Positions 12,408-24,943 of a stretch of DNA of 64,000 nucleotides are shown here, piece by piece (the first letter of the stretch is position 1; every line of letters starts with the position of its first letter). Location of the stretch: assembly GCA_024138015.1 (NCBI GenBank), contig JAMXBB010000006.1, positions 72,011,752-72,075,751 on the forward strand, read 5' to 3'. Both the position numbers and the translations under genes were made by a program. The notes under the pieces were generated by a model. It saw only the letters and a list, made by a program, of their open reading frames with translations. It had not been told where the DNA came from and did not search any database. This stretch comes from Lumnitzera littorea. Lineage: Eukaryota > Streptophyta > Magnoliopsida > Myrtales > Combretaceae.

Positions 12408-14999
12408 TGTAACACGTATCATTAATAAAAAAAATTTTCAACATATAAATTTTAACGTAATTTTATGCTTATATGAATCTTTATCTTATAAATAATTAAA
12501 TCATGAATTATAGTAACATTTTAATAATAAAATATGGCAATTTTTTTTATAAATAAAAAAAATATATTTTTTATTTTATATTTACAGTATCTCTTCCTAT
12601 ATTTTTAATCTCTTTCTATTTTCATATTATCCTTTACTTCTTTTATTTATATTTTATTTTTCCTCAGTATTCATTACCCTAAATTCTAGGATAATCTATC
12701 AATCTTAAATGCTATTCTATTTATCTAATATCTCTCTAGCCGCCACAATCATCCTTTCCCTGTACTCTTTTCCTCTATTGGTCTGCTATTCTATTTGTCT
12801 AATCCCCTTCCTTTCTCATTTTCATCAAACCCCCTTCCTCCTTCAGTTATCTTCGATCGGACCCATTCTTCTTTCTTTCAATCTCCTTGCCCTTCATTAA
12901 ATAATTAGAACCCCCTCCCTTTACTTCTCTATCCTCCCGTATATTAGGCTGTCGGGCCCTACCCCTCCCCCTTTAAACTCTCAATCTCTCTCTCGCCATT
13001 TAAACAACCAAACTCCTTCTCTCATTCTCGCCATTTAATTCGAGGATCTTTTTATTTCCTCAACGACAACGAATTTCCAGCCACCATTCCAAACTATTCC
13101 AACTAATTGTTTTGGGTTTTTGTAAGACAAAATGTAATTTCCGATTTAGTTATTTTATAGTAAGACTATTATCAAGAAATAATTTCATATTTATTAGTTA
13201 CTTTTTTCTTGATCATATTTTGAGTGAGTCAACTTGGTCACTTTCTTTAATATTGTGTACGTATTTGTTATTTTAATTTTTTCAATGATATTGATAAATA
13301 ATTATATTATTAATAATAAGTTCTTATTATCAATTACGTTATATATGGTATTGAATTATTTTATATAAATTTTTTCTATGATAAATTATGTCAAATGTTG
13401 TATTATACTATTATTAATATATATAGAAGTTTCTATTATAAATTATTTTACATGTTGGATTGCATTACTATTATTTATAGAAGTAGAGTTGTTTTATTGT
13501 CTTTTATTAGATATGGAATTTATGTTGATACTTGCAATATATATGTATTACTTCAATTATTGATTTAGCTTACGGTAATTATATTTATAACTTGGATTTA
13601 CTATTGTTTCCATTATTACTAAGTTATTATTATTAGTACTATGTAATATATGGTATTAATAGTGTAGTATGTCCATTTCAATTTCCATTTATTAATATGC
13701 TTTTCTTTTAAGTATTTATATGAACTCTAGTGTTATTTAATAATATATGTATTCTTTTTATTATATTGGTAAGTAAACTATATGTTTTAACATTCTCGCT
13801 ATATATATACTTTATATTTCTCTTTCATATACTATTCCCTTACGATATAAGTAAACAAATAGTATTATATGTATATGTTAACATCATACTTTATTGTATT
13901 ATATACTATTATACTATTTCTAATTCTTACCTTTGACTAATAAATCTATTCGATTAATTTTACTTGAACATTTGAATTGATAAATAGATGTATTAACAAG
14001 TAATATATTAATAAAAAAATTAATGAGTAATATTTAGGTAAAAAGTTAGTTGTTGATCATCCGGAAGTTAATATATGTACTTGTTCTCAATTTTTAATAA
14101 ACTCGTATTGGTTATCCAGTTCTTTTCTAGTTGGGTTGTTTAAGTATTTTCATACACGGCTTAAAGTTGTGAATTTTCAATAAACTATCGAGAAGTGATC
14201 TTAGATACGTGATACTTGCTTGATGCTTATGCCTATGCCTATGCATGTTAGGACTTAATAAGTAAATTGGATTAAGTTATATTCGACTTAATTAATTTTG
14301 GTTATTAGTTGTATTTAACCTATTCGCTCTAAGGGCGTGTAATGGTAAATCCCTAAAGGTGCAACTACTAATCATATGCAAGGTTTTCTTAATGGACTTT
14401 CAAATAGGACAATGCAGCTAGAATTTTAAGTTTTATAGTCTCAGGAATTAAGACTTTGAGTATAAATGACTTAAAGGAAAACTTATATTGTATCTACTTA
14501 TTTATATAGATAAAGATCATAGTGTAGTGAGATCTAAGAACCTTTGTGTTATTTGCTAGTCTAAATTAAAAATAATTAAACTGTTGTATGCTTATATATT
14601 GTTATAGTTACATTATATGCACATATATGTTTTAGGCTTGGTATCTATGTGTATTTGTGCACCCGTATTAGGTTTCAGTTTATTCTTTTATGTTTAAAAC
14701 TACAAATCAATTCAATAAATTTAAAAGTATAAAAATTGCTATTATCGGTTGGAAAAAAGAGATAGTTAGTTTTATATATTGTGGAAGATTAAGATCTAGT
14801 TATTTAGTATATTTGTGACTAAAGTGATTTACCAGTGAGTCACTTAAATTAGTATATTAGGAGAATTATTGTTTTATATTTGATAAATGATTGTTACAAG
14901 TTATTATAGAGATAGTAGTTGATTTTAGAGTCTTAACATATTCTTGAATAGTAGAAATACGTGGTGGATTGTGGTGCCTTTAGGTTTTGGGGTGTTATA
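12408..14999 (+). mobile_element. Candidate AT-rich solo LTR
   Basis: Starts TGTAACACG at 12408 and ends GGGGTGTTATA at 14989-14999, imperfect inverted termini of the kind seen in Tekay/Del-like LTRs. A pyrimidine-rich stretch (about 12590-13030) resembles an LTR leader. The bases flanking the ends (TATGT left, GAAGC right) are not a target duplication, so the boundaries and the identification are weak. The short membrane-like open frames in the AT-rich part are composition artefacts. Confidence 0.3.
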
Positions 15000-15769
15000 G
15001 AAGCTAATTATTCCCCTGATGTTGCTTAGAATAGAAACATTAGATGAAATTTAAACTCCCAAGTGTTGAGAACTTCCGTTTATATAGTGTAATAATGTTA
15101 AAGTAACTGATATCAGCATCTACTATGGCTTACACCTTCACGTTGGTGCTAAATTATTGATAGATACAGCAATATCCTTTCTTGAAAATGACAAGTTATC
15201 AAGCGTAACTAAAATAATCTTCCTTCTTCACACTCCTCATCTCCAAACCAAAATAACCTTCCTTCTATGTTTCTTTGTATCTATGGCATAGCCTAATCAC
15301 AGCAATACTACCAAGATCAAAGTTGTTTCAAATGGGGTATCAATCTCTTCAATACATGATGTAGTGGCAGTTATTTAAGATGGTTTTCATTTTTCTTACT
15401 TTACAAACAGGTGTTAAGAAATGTGGAAATTGTCGATTCAAATCAAGATTTTGACAAGCGATAAAGATATAGAGAAAAGAAGCACCAATGCCCATAATCA
15501 AAGCAAAAGGAAAAAGAAAACATCCAAGAAACCAAAATAAACTAATTGGCTATGAATAGATTTGCCTAAATTTGAAGAAGAAATCGAAAAAGGAAACTAT
15601 TGAGAACTAGATTTGAAAAAATTCATAAAAGGAAGAAACATCTCATTGCACAATTTTAGATAATCATTAAAAGTCGTGACAATGATTGCACCTATTCTTT
15701 TTTTTCTTTTTCAATTACTACAAATAGTACTAAACCGTAGATAGTCAATTTTTGTTCTGATACGTGGGT
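15000..15769. other. No recognisable feature
   Basis: Mixed-composition sequence without a domain, RNA or bounded repeat that I can identify. The short phrase AAAATAAYCTTCCTTCT occurs twice (near 15210 and 15249). Confidence 0.4.
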
Positions 15770-16060
15770 ATCTACTAAATAGAAAATGGCTACGGGAGGC
15801 ATTAAGGGTGCTCTAATGTGGTTATTCTGATGCCTAAGTCAACCCTCTTGTTATGAGAATGAAAATTTAAAGAAATAAAGAGAAAGAAATAATAAATTAA
15901 AGAAAGCCTCACTTGGGGGTTCGTTTGCTATTTATAGTGGATGATGCAAAATTATATCCTGACTTAGATATTAAAACTAGGCTCAAGTCTTGGGCCAGTT
16001 GGTTTTGAGCTTAAGGCTTATTTATTAAATAAGCCCTATCAATAAACCTTACTGTCTTCA
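15770..16060 (-). repeat. LTR-like direct repeat, copy 2 of 2
   Basis: Partner of 8690-8990. Shared blocks include GATGCCTAAGT/GGTGCCTAAGT (15830 and 8759), GTGGATGATGCAAAATTATAT (15938 area) and the tail TTTATTAAA... CCCTATCAA. On the minus strand a CTATAAATAG TATA-like box lies near 15930. The pair encloses about 6.8 kb, consistent with ends of one old element, but no target duplication or PBS is recognisable. Confidence 0.5.
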
Positions 16061-17117
16061 TCATGTTTATCCTAACAAATCCTTACGGGTTCTCCCTTTG
16101 AATGATGATGTGGAGTTTAGTATAGATGACGAGAAGAATATGAGGTATCCTAAACAGCTAATTTGGTTTATCGAGTTAGCATTAGCTAAAAGTGTTTGTT
16201 TTTTCAATCTTTCCTTAAGGGTAAGGACATTTCTATTAGGGGTGGCACTATTATGAGTTTACTTAGAGTCAGCTTGCTAGCAGTTGTGTTTGTAATTAGT
16301 TTAGTTATTGTGTAGCTGGCCTTTAAAAAGGCTTATGAGTAATAGTTAGAATGTATGTCCAAAAAAAGATTTGATCTTTTTACTTTTATCGAACCTTAGG
16401 CATAATAAGCATTACACATAATAGCTTATTTTGCATACACCAATTCTATGACAATAGTATGTATAAAATTTGGTGCAACATCTCTCCTTTGACCTGTATT
16501 TCAACAAGTAATCAATAATATTGTGATAATGGTTTGAACTACAAACTAAACCGAATCAAACCATTTTCTTTTTTAATTTAAATAAAAGAAATTACAAATT
16601 GAATCATATAGTTAAGTTTGAATTAAAAAATAACCAAACTATGATATATAACTTGATTCTACTAGGTAGCACAAATTGTACCAAACCTTACCATGTTTAC
16701 CCCTAGTGTCCAATAGTCAATTCTTTTAAGCATATTGATGTATATCTTATGTTAAGAACATACACGTAGAGTGCCATGAAATTTTGAAATGGGGAAAATT
16801 ACATGAAAGATAATCAACATTTTGCAATAAATTTAAATAAGGAATCAAATTTTCAAATGATTAAAATAAGTGATAAATGTTACACTAAATATTTCAAATA
16901 GGGGGTTCCATAAGTTGAACACTATTACACTGTTAAAAGGATTTGATGTGGCCGTTAACTTATACATGGTACTCAAGTGGCGCTTACATAGTGCTTATGT
17001 AACATTTTTTTTTTTTGCAAATATAAAAAATAAAAATAACATTAAAATTTATATAAATGAAAATTTATAAAAAATAAAAAAGATTCATTTGAGATGGGGA
17101 AGATTACATGAGAGATA
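16061..17117. other. Unannotated non-coding sequence up to the gap
   Basis: No gene recognised. The phrase GATGGGGAAGATTACATGAG at 17093 repeats GAAATGGGGAAAATTACATG at 16789, so a short element or tandem copy was probably starting where the assembly gap begins. A T-rich run lies at 17006-17018. Confidence 0.4.
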
Positions 17118-17617
17118 NNNNNNNNNNNNNNNNNNNNNNNNNNNNNNNNNNNNNNNNNNNNNNNNNNNNNNNNNNNNNNNNNNNNNNNNNNNNNNNNNNN
17201 NNNNNNNNNNNNNNNNNNNNNNNNNNNNNNNNNNNNNNNNNNNNNNNNNNNNNNNNNNNNNNNNNNNNNNNNNNNNNNNNNNNNNNNNNNNNNNNNNNNN
17301 NNNNNNNNNNNNNNNNNNNNNNNNNNNNNNNNNNNNNNNNNNNNNNNNNNNNNNNNNNNNNNNNNNNNNNNNNNNNNNNNNNNNNNNNNNNNNNNNNNNN
17401 NNNNNNNNNNNNNNNNNNNNNNNNNNNNNNNNNNNNNNNNNNNNNNNNNNNNNNNNNNNNNNNNNNNNNNNNNNNNNNNNNNNNNNNNNNNNNNNNNNNN
17501 NNNNNNNNNNNNNNNNNNNNNNNNNNNNNNNNNNNNNNNNNNNNNNNNNNNNNNNNNNNNNNNNNNNNNNNNNNNNNNNNNNNNNNNNNNNNNNNNNNNN
17601 NNNNNNNNNNNNNNNNN
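17118..17617. other. Assembly gap, 500 N
   Basis: Exactly 500 N, the round number used for scaffold gaps of unknown size. Any open frame spanning it is an artefact. Confidence 0.99.
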
Positions 17618-20600
17618 GTAAGCTTACGCTTAGTGAGATAATTACCCTCGTCAATACCACATAGTAGAAATTTATTATATGTACAATCATATGAATGCAT
17701 GAACAATCAGTATGCCAAAAACGCATGCAGCGACCTAGGAACTGCATACGACTCAAAATTACGCCCCCTGAAGTCGGGGTTTGGAGATAATTAACCGACC
17801 TAAACCAAAATCCGGGTTCTAGACCTTGGGTTTTAATTCATTAGCACTATTGTGCTTAAGTCAAAACAAAACTAAGTATATATCCACATATATATACTTT
17901 CCCTACCAAATAATAAATTATATTTTCAAAATCCCAAGTCTAGCGGTGTGGTGGCCTCCGCAATCCACAAAAACACGCCCTAAGCAGAAGCCACAAGACT
18001 CGGCCCCTCGCCGACGGTTGGCGTCTCCCAGCGCCTAGTAAGCCCATCAGCTTAGGTCAGAGACTCAATATATATAGGATGGCATAGCTAGTGCTCAATC
18101 TTGCAGGAAACTCGTATTCCTGTGAGTCCCCTCCCATCTTCTGCGTGAAGCGGCAGTCGGTGTTATCCGTATGCAATATGGGGTATGCATGATTCATTTT
18201 GATTTCTTAATCGTATAAGTGATTAACTCGATTTTCAGGGTGATCAGACAATTTCATTCCATACGATTCACATGTATATATAATGCAAGCAATTCCCATT
18301 ATTAGATATAATTAACAAGTCATCACATTCATCCACAAATTCATACACATGCATTTCCCATATCCCACAAGCATCCAAATTCATATATATAACTTTAGGT
18401 GCATCTATTCTACAAGCACAATCAAGTAAAGAGTCATCGGGAATTTACTCACCCAGTTATGCGGATCAATCAAAATAATCTGGGATTGGTCGTCTCCCCA
18501 AAGCCGAGTCCCCTGGACATCGCAAATACGATACTATAAGGATTTGAATTAAAACCTAGAAAACTAAGCTAAAACTCTTTAAGTTATACTTTGGACTTGG
18601 TTTTATAATTTTTCTCGGTTTTACTTAAAAGTTCAATCGCGTATAACTTTCTCATTTTAAATCCGATTTTTATGATCTTACAGTCAATCTTCATCGTTTT
18701 CGAGTGTACTTTAACGTGGTAAGGTTAGATTTTCGAAATGAGGTATACAATTCTGTCCATAGGTCAGAACAGTAGCGTTCCTCATGTGTTGGAGTGTTTT
18801 TGGGCCTTGTTTGGTAATTGGCCTTTTTGATAACTTAAGAAATTCTTTGGGCTTGGTCTTTAGATTTTATCCTAAGCTTAAAATACTCCTTGAGATCAGA
18901 TTTACAACTTTGATTTATATTCCTAAGGCTAACAACCACTTCTTGGGCCTTTTAGTGGGCTTAAGTTGTCAAATGGGCTTGTTTTTGGTTCAAACTAAAG
19001 TTAATGATTTTGGTGGGCTTATGGGGCCTTAGGTGGATTTCTCATGAGCTTCAAAACAACTTCTCTTGGTTCTTTAAGTTGCTGGTCAGATTTTTGTTGA
19101 AGGCCCATCTTAGAGTTCTAAGCTTGTTTTGAGAGTTTTAGGCCCGGTTTTGAGTTTTAGGCTTTATATGCTAATCATACTTGCTTTGGTTAATCTTTTC
19201 ACTTTGTTCTTTCACTTTTATCATATTTTTAGGCCTCATTTACCCATGTTCCAGATCTGTTCATGTTGATCCTAAGGGGTCCTTACTTGGTTTTTCAACT
19301 TATTCCATCATTTCCTTAAGTTTAGGTGATAGATTATGCACTTAACTACTTGTGTATAAATCTTAACTTAGGTTTCCTTCCATCCAATGATCCTTTAACT
19401 CATGCTCCACATAAAGAAATAAAAGATCTAATACTTCATAAAACCTCCATATCATAGCTCATGTCATACAAAGTTGATTTCTTCATAAAACTTCATGTGA
19501 TGGATTTTTCCTTAACTTAAGTCTAGTTTTGAGCACGTTTAACTAAATGGAAACAAAATCAACATTCAAATGATCATGGAACCTTCACGTCCAGCATGCT
19601 TACCCTTCATCAAAGTTCTCATTTCAAGATTTCCTTAGCTTAAAATCTTCCATTCAAAGCATTAAACAAATGTCCATACAAAACACCAACTTTACATGCT
19701 CATATTTCAACTTCATGTAATGGTTTTAGGGTTTGTTTCTTAAAACGAATTTTTGTGCTATAACAACTCAAACCTTACTCATATCTTCCAGAAATCCAAG
19801 TCTTCTAACATAAATATTAATCCACACATCACAAGAATCACTTACTCGTCCTTAACGCAAAGTTTGGTGGTTGTGCACTAAGGTTCCTCTTAAGCCTTTA
19901 ACTTTGCTTCCTCCTTTTTGCTTACCTTTTGAAACCCGAATTCTTTGGTCTTTTGGAAAGGGGTTTATGGAAGATTCTAATGGTCTTAGATGATCTTAAA
20001 TGATGAAAGAAAATGGCACATGAACAAAGAAAAAAAATGCCGTGAGTTGAAGCTTTGAAAATGGAAGAAAATGGATTTTGTAGGATAAAGTTGTTTCCCC
20101 TTTTTATGTTTGTTTCTAAAGAGAGAAAGATGAAGTGAAAATGAATTTGAAAGTGAGAGAAATGGGGAGGAGTGCAGCCGGTTGGAATGAAGAGAGAAGG
20201 AGTGTTTAAATGCCTTGAAAGTATTGTCTTAAAGCTTACAAAAAGTCAACAATTGCAACTCTTGATAATGTAAGCATTAAGGGGTGAATAGTGATGTGTA
20301 AGGGAAAGTGATTGATGCTTGAAAGACAAGAGTATGGCCCCCCATTCCTCCTTGTTTAAATCTGCCATTGGAAGTCTCTTTATGCCATGGAGTGGTCTTG
20401 TCACCTTTATTAAAGTTAAGCTCATGATTTCTTGTGAAAATTTGTCCATATGTAGTATAAGTGAAGTGGTGATAAGGAAATTGTCTTATCACTAGATTTT
20501 GATAAGTTATCAATTGATAAATAATTCCAACTCTCAATTGATAAGTTATCTAAGGTGATTGGTTGGTCTACTTATTTATGTGTAAGGCTTATGCATGAAG

Positions 20601-20645
20601 ATACGGGCATAGCCTTATAGAAAATTGTTTTAGGATTTTTATCTT
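17618..20645 (-). repeat. Long LTR-like repeat, copy B (inverted relative to copy A)
   Basis: Reverse complement of 1-3013, starting at the first base after the N gap (GTAAGCTTACGCTTAGTGAG) and matching to 20645, where copy A runs off the window. Shared landmarks: ACGCCCCCTGAAGTCGGGGT near 17761, TGATCAGACAATTTCATTCC near 18241, and TTATCAATTGATAA near 20508. Most of the difference is scattered substitutions; one region (about 18450-18580) is more rearranged. Same caveats on LTR status as copy A. Confidence 0.8.
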
Positions 20646-21600
20646 ACATTGTTTTGTGATTTATGATTTGATTTTTGTAGAATTGTGAAATTTTCTAAAG
20701 TTGAATGGAATTATTCAAATTAAATTATCGATTAATTATTTAGGGTTAAAATTCCTTAATGGTTTTAAGGTTTAGGGTTTTAAGTAGCTTTAGAGCTCGC
20801 AGTTCTTCAAGCTCGGGTTTTATCGACAATTGGCTTTTGAATTGTAAAAATTTAATTCGTTTCTAAATGTAAACTTAAGTTTTTAGTTTAGTTGATCCTT
20901 GGAAACGTTCGGACAGTACTCTTGATTGAATCATGGGCCCACTAAAAGTAGGGTTTACATTTATCAATTGATAAGTTATTTAGGATGATTGGTTGGTTTA
21001 CTTATTCATGTGTACAAATCTTATGTATAAAGATAAGGAGATTGTTTGATATGAAATTCTTTTGGAGTTTGTCTCTTAAATTGATTTGTAAGTTATGATT
21101 TAACATTTATAAAATTATGGAAGTTTCTAGAATTGAATAAAATTATTCAAATTAAATTCTTAATTAGCCGCTTAGGGTTACAAGTCCTTAATTGTTTTAG
21201 GGTTTTGTGTTTAGAGTCTATGGTTCTCGTATTCGAGTTTTATCAATAATAGGGTTTTGGATTGGAAAATTAAATTCGTTTTTAAATGTAAACTTGGATT
21301 CTTAGCTTAGTTTATCCTTGGGAATATTTTGGAAGTGTTCTTAGTTGAATCATAAGTTTGCTAAAAGTAGGGTTTACAATTTATCCATGAGTAACATGGC
21401 TTATAAGTGAAAATAAGAGAATTGTCTTATATGAAATTCTTTTAGGGTTTGGTTCTCGAATTAATTTGTAGGTTGTGATTTGCCTCTTAAGAAATTTTCA
21501 AGTTTTCTAAAGTTAAATAAAATTTATTGAAAATATATTTTTAATTATTTATTTAGGATCGTAAGTCCTTGATCATCCTAGGTTTTAGAGTTCGAGTGAG
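20500..21600. repeat. Decayed tandem repeat of about 420 bp
   Basis: Three successive diverged units. The phrase CTAAAAGTAGGGTTTACA occurs at 20942 and 21361 (419 bp apart), and GTTATTTAGGATGATTGGTTGGTTTAC near 20975 repeats a block near 20537. The phrase GAAATTCTTTT followed by GGTTTG recurs near 21053 and 21438. The first unit overlaps the end of copy B. No coding potential. Confidence 0.75.
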
Positions 21601-22721
21601 ATTATGTATGTTTTAAGGTTTTTCACCAACTTGGGAATAATTTACTTACACTTATGAGCTTAAGGATCAATTGGCTTAGTTATTTAGGAACATCGTTTTA
21701 TTATGCAACATATATATATCATATGATAATTTTATTGATTTATGGCTTTTCAAGCGTTAAGATAATTTTAGAGTTTTAATTTAATTATATATATTTTTTA
21801 AAGTACACGTATGTAGGGATTGTGGTTTTCTTGCATGATAAGAGTTTCCAAATTATATAATTGGGTCTTTCAAGTTCGTTTTGAGTTCCAGGTTCAAAAT
21901 TTTAGTCGGTTTTCATTTTATGTAGTTTTATTGACTTAGAGAAATGTCTACGACACTCGAATCCGATACTATGTTTAGGAGGTTGAATTTACAGAGTCTA
22001 CAACTATCATATGGCATATTCGTACGGTATGTTCTTAACTTGACCTTTGAGATCTACGAAACTTCTAGGAGTATTATCCTTTGCTTAAGGCCAAGCCATG
22101 TTACTACTTAGGGGTGAGGGAGACTATGTGAGCTCCTCACAACCACACCTACCATGGATAGTGAGTATGAGAATTAAGGGATCATGTATTTTTGGATTAG
22201 AATCAAATGTTGGTATTTGGGTCTTGATGTACCTAAATACTTCCTAACTTGAGCAATGGTTGATGTAAAAACTATATTATGTGCAATTACTTATCAACTG
22301 TATATTTGATAAATAACTTACTTATTATTGCTTGATGGTATGATTGGAGGAATTCTTTAGCAAGTTAGATATAGCATACTACCCAATAATTTTTTTTTTT
22401 TTTTGTAAGCCATACAATGATGAGATTGAGCTAAAACGAGCGCAAAGTGCTCTACCGGGCTATCAAGTAAAAGGATAGGTTCAGAAAAGTAAGATAGTCA
22501 AATTTAAACTTTTAAAAAGCCTAGTGACTTTGTGATTGTTGGAATTTAGATAGCCTTCCTTATTGTTTCGTGGGTGATTCTTACTTTCTATAATTTTGGT
22601 GGATGGTAGATTGTTAGTCAACCATAGATATTTTATATTAAATAAAAGTATGTAATGAGATTAGGTATGATTAGAAACATAAAGAATTACAACCTTTGAC
22701 TTACAAGGCAATCCTTATATT
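21601..22721. other. Degenerate repeat; its right end is the gypsy-2 target
   Basis: No gene. The last 100-200 bp (TTGACTTACAAGGCAATCC near 22696) resemble 3330-3370 in copy A, so gypsy-2 seems to have landed in another copy of the long LTR-like repeat, in plus orientation; the matching downstream half resumes at 40981. A T-run sits at 22390-22404. Confidence 0.5.
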
Positions 22722-22726
22722 ATGAG
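22722..22726 (+). repeat. Target site duplication ATGAG (left, gypsy-2)
   Basis: ATGAG immediately left of the LTR start; the identical ATGAG is at 40981-40985 immediately right of the 3' LTR end. This defines the outer element as a single insertion. Confidence 0.85.
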
Positions 22727-23634
22727 TGATAGGAATTAACCTGCAACTATCTTCAAGCCGCTAGCACCAACTTACTTTAACTAAAAGCTTAATTGTTTGA
22801 AGCCAAGGCCAATCAACTCATGTCGAGAAAGAATTAATACTAGAAGGTTAAGAGGAAGAGAAGGAGCCACTCAACATCAAGTTTGTCGTATGTCATCTGC
22901 CGAGAGCTGAGAGACTATACATTCGAAGCCTCAAAGCCATAGATCTACTTGGTACAACATGGACAAATTAGTGTTGACTAACTGTAGAATTTGGCAATTA
23001 TGGGCCAACTTTTCAAGTCTCTTGACTAAGCACTTTGAGACTTCAAGGACTCTTACTCGAACCTGGACATTTAACCATTAACCCTACCTAGTTTGGATCT
23101 TACTCCTTCTATGATAAGCCGAATGACTACATGCTAACTACTTTTGCTAATCGCACAATTTTATACTTTTGTGAATATTTTCTTTTATTTTAGTTATGGG
23201 CCCATTCTTGAAGGTTTAAGGCCTAGTGTATTATTTATAGTTTTACCACTAAAGTTTTATAACTTGCTATAAATAACAAAATTTGTAATTAATAAAAGAG
23301 ACGATTAGATAGTGAAGAATATACCTATACTTAGAACTTTCCTCTTTTAAGCAAAGTTATTATTAAGCTCTTAGAGCTTGCATTGCTAGATTATTGAGTT
23401 TCAATTAACTTTTTAATTTTTCTTGTATTCTTATCAATCTTGTCCTTAAAATTGTGGTGAACCCTTTGTTTGAGTGAGTTAGTGAGTTACATCTAACCTT
23501 TCATTTGAAACCCAAGCAACATTTAATGTTTATGAGTCATATCGAACCCTATTTTGAGCTCAACCCATGATTGTGTTTGTGTTTTTGTATGTGATATCCA
23601 TACACATTCACTGTCGAGACCTGCTGCCATATTA
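22727..23634 (+). repeat. 5' LTR of gypsy-2
   Basis: Aligns over its length with 40033-40980. Both start TGATAGGAAT and share the phrases GAGGAAGAGAAGGAGCCACTC (22851/40197) and CACATTCACTGTCGAGAC near the 3' end. The last bases (ATATTA) correspond to CGCATCA in the 3' LTR, so the terminal CA has decayed to TA. A TATA-like AACTTGCTATAAATAAC lies near 23261. Confidence 0.85.
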
Positions 23635-23637
23635 TCT

Positions 23638-23649
23638 TGGTATCAAAGC
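23638..23649 (+). promoter_or_regulatory. Primer binding site (tRNA-iMet type), gypsy-2
   Basis: TGGTATCAAAGC, three bases after the LTR end, is one mismatch from the standard plant initiator-Met PBS TGGTATCAGAGC. Such sites prime minus-strand cDNA synthesis. Confidence 0.85.
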
Positions 23650-23834
23650 TTTGAAGAGACATTCGTACAATGTTTTTCAAAGTTTGCCTATCGTTTGAAC
23701 ATTTGATTAGTTGTCATTCTGTAGTATAGTATGTTATCTGAAGTTCTTAGTAGTCATTTCTGAATTACTATAGTTGTGTTTTATTGTAAATTGTGTTTGT
23801 TCAATTTTGTCTAGAAATTACTATACGAACAAGA

Positions 23835-24943
23835 ATGTCTGAAGATAGTGTCAATAATAGTAGTGATAGTCCTTATGGAAGTTTGAGGCGATGTGTTGAT
23901 AACTTGGAGTATCAGATTCAGAATCTCATTGACTCTATTTAGGAGCTTACTGGGTTAGTTAGAGGCCGCAAATGTATTGGCTGAGGTGAAAGAAGAGAAC
24001 AAATACCCACTAGTAGAAGTGGCTCCAATGAGCTTGATAATGATGAGTGACAGCTAAGAAGAGCTACCAAGTCAAGAAGAAGAGAAAACCAACTTGAGCC
24101 AAGAAAAAGCAATAACAAGAGTATTGACTTTGAGGTGAATTAAGGAGCTTGAAGAAGAGAGTTGAGGCCGAGAAGAAATATGGTTGAGTAGAGCTTTAGC
24201 AGAATTAGCCAATCCGAGGTGAACCGACTAACTAAGAATGCAAGGGATGAACCTCGAGCACATAGTTGAGGACTTGACAACATTAAGCTTAAACTGCCGA
24301 CCTTTAGTGGAAGTAGCCGACCTAAAGAGTACCTTGATTGGGTTCCTCGAGTAGATAAGTTGTTTGAGTGCTACGAGTGTAACAATTGAATAAAGGTTAA
24401 GTTAGATTCATTATCCCTTGTTAAATATGCAAGCCTTTGGTGGGATAAGTTAGTTGCTGAGCAAGATGCCGAAGGAGAAGAGCTGATCAAAACATAAAGG
24501 CTTATGAGAAGATTGATGAACCAACGCTTTATGCCGACTTATGTCAAGCAGGAGATGCTCCATGCTTTCCAATACCTAAGACAAGGTCGAAACACTATCG
24601 AGGAGTACTTGTAAGAGTTTGAAACTTTGATGACCAGGTATGAGATAGTCGAGCCATAGGATCGTACCATTGCTAGGTTTCTAAGTGGACTCTAAGATGA
24701 TATTGCCGGCATAGTCGAATTGCAGCCGTTTAACTCATTAAAGGAGTTGATCAATCTGGCATTGAGAGTAGAAAGACAAAGGAGAAGAAGGCATCATAAG
24801 CCAACTAACCAACCTCAACAAGTTAGCCCTGAACTTGAGAAGTATGCTGAGAGAAGGCTAAAGAAGTAGATGAAGAGAGGTAAGTCTGGCCGACTAGATC
24901 AAGTTGAGACAAGGAAGGTAGAGAAGGAGAATGTACCCGATAT
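23835..24943 (+). pseudogene. gag relic of gypsy-2, N-terminal and central part
   Basis: Start chosen at ATG 23835 (MSEDSVNNSSD), the first ATG of the frame after the leader. Several stops follow. A typical plant gag core is readable from about 24295: LPTFSGSSRPKEYLDW, then SLWWDKL, a QRFMPTYVKQEML stretch near 24520, and RFLSGL near 24680. The reading is cut at 24943 by the gypsy-3 LTR; the zinc-knuckle part continues at 31630 and 39334. Confidence 0.85.

Noticed and set aside
13378..13936. Hydrophobic open frames resembling small membrane proteins
   Set aside because: Explained by extreme AT content (Leu/Ile/Phe/Tyr codons); no start context or conserved pattern.
16789..17117. Small inverted-repeat element near the gap
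   Set aside because: Only a direct partial repeat is visible and one copy is cut by the gap; no terminal inverted repeats or target duplication can be shown.
17085..17756. Open frames of about 180-220 codons across the gap
   Set aside because: They are open only because N translates to X; there is no real sequence behind them.
1..20645. Terminal inverted repeats of one giant DNA transposon
   Set aside because: The same sequence occurs in a third place (61-64 kb), has LTR-like composition, and the interior holds unrelated elements; no transposase is seen.
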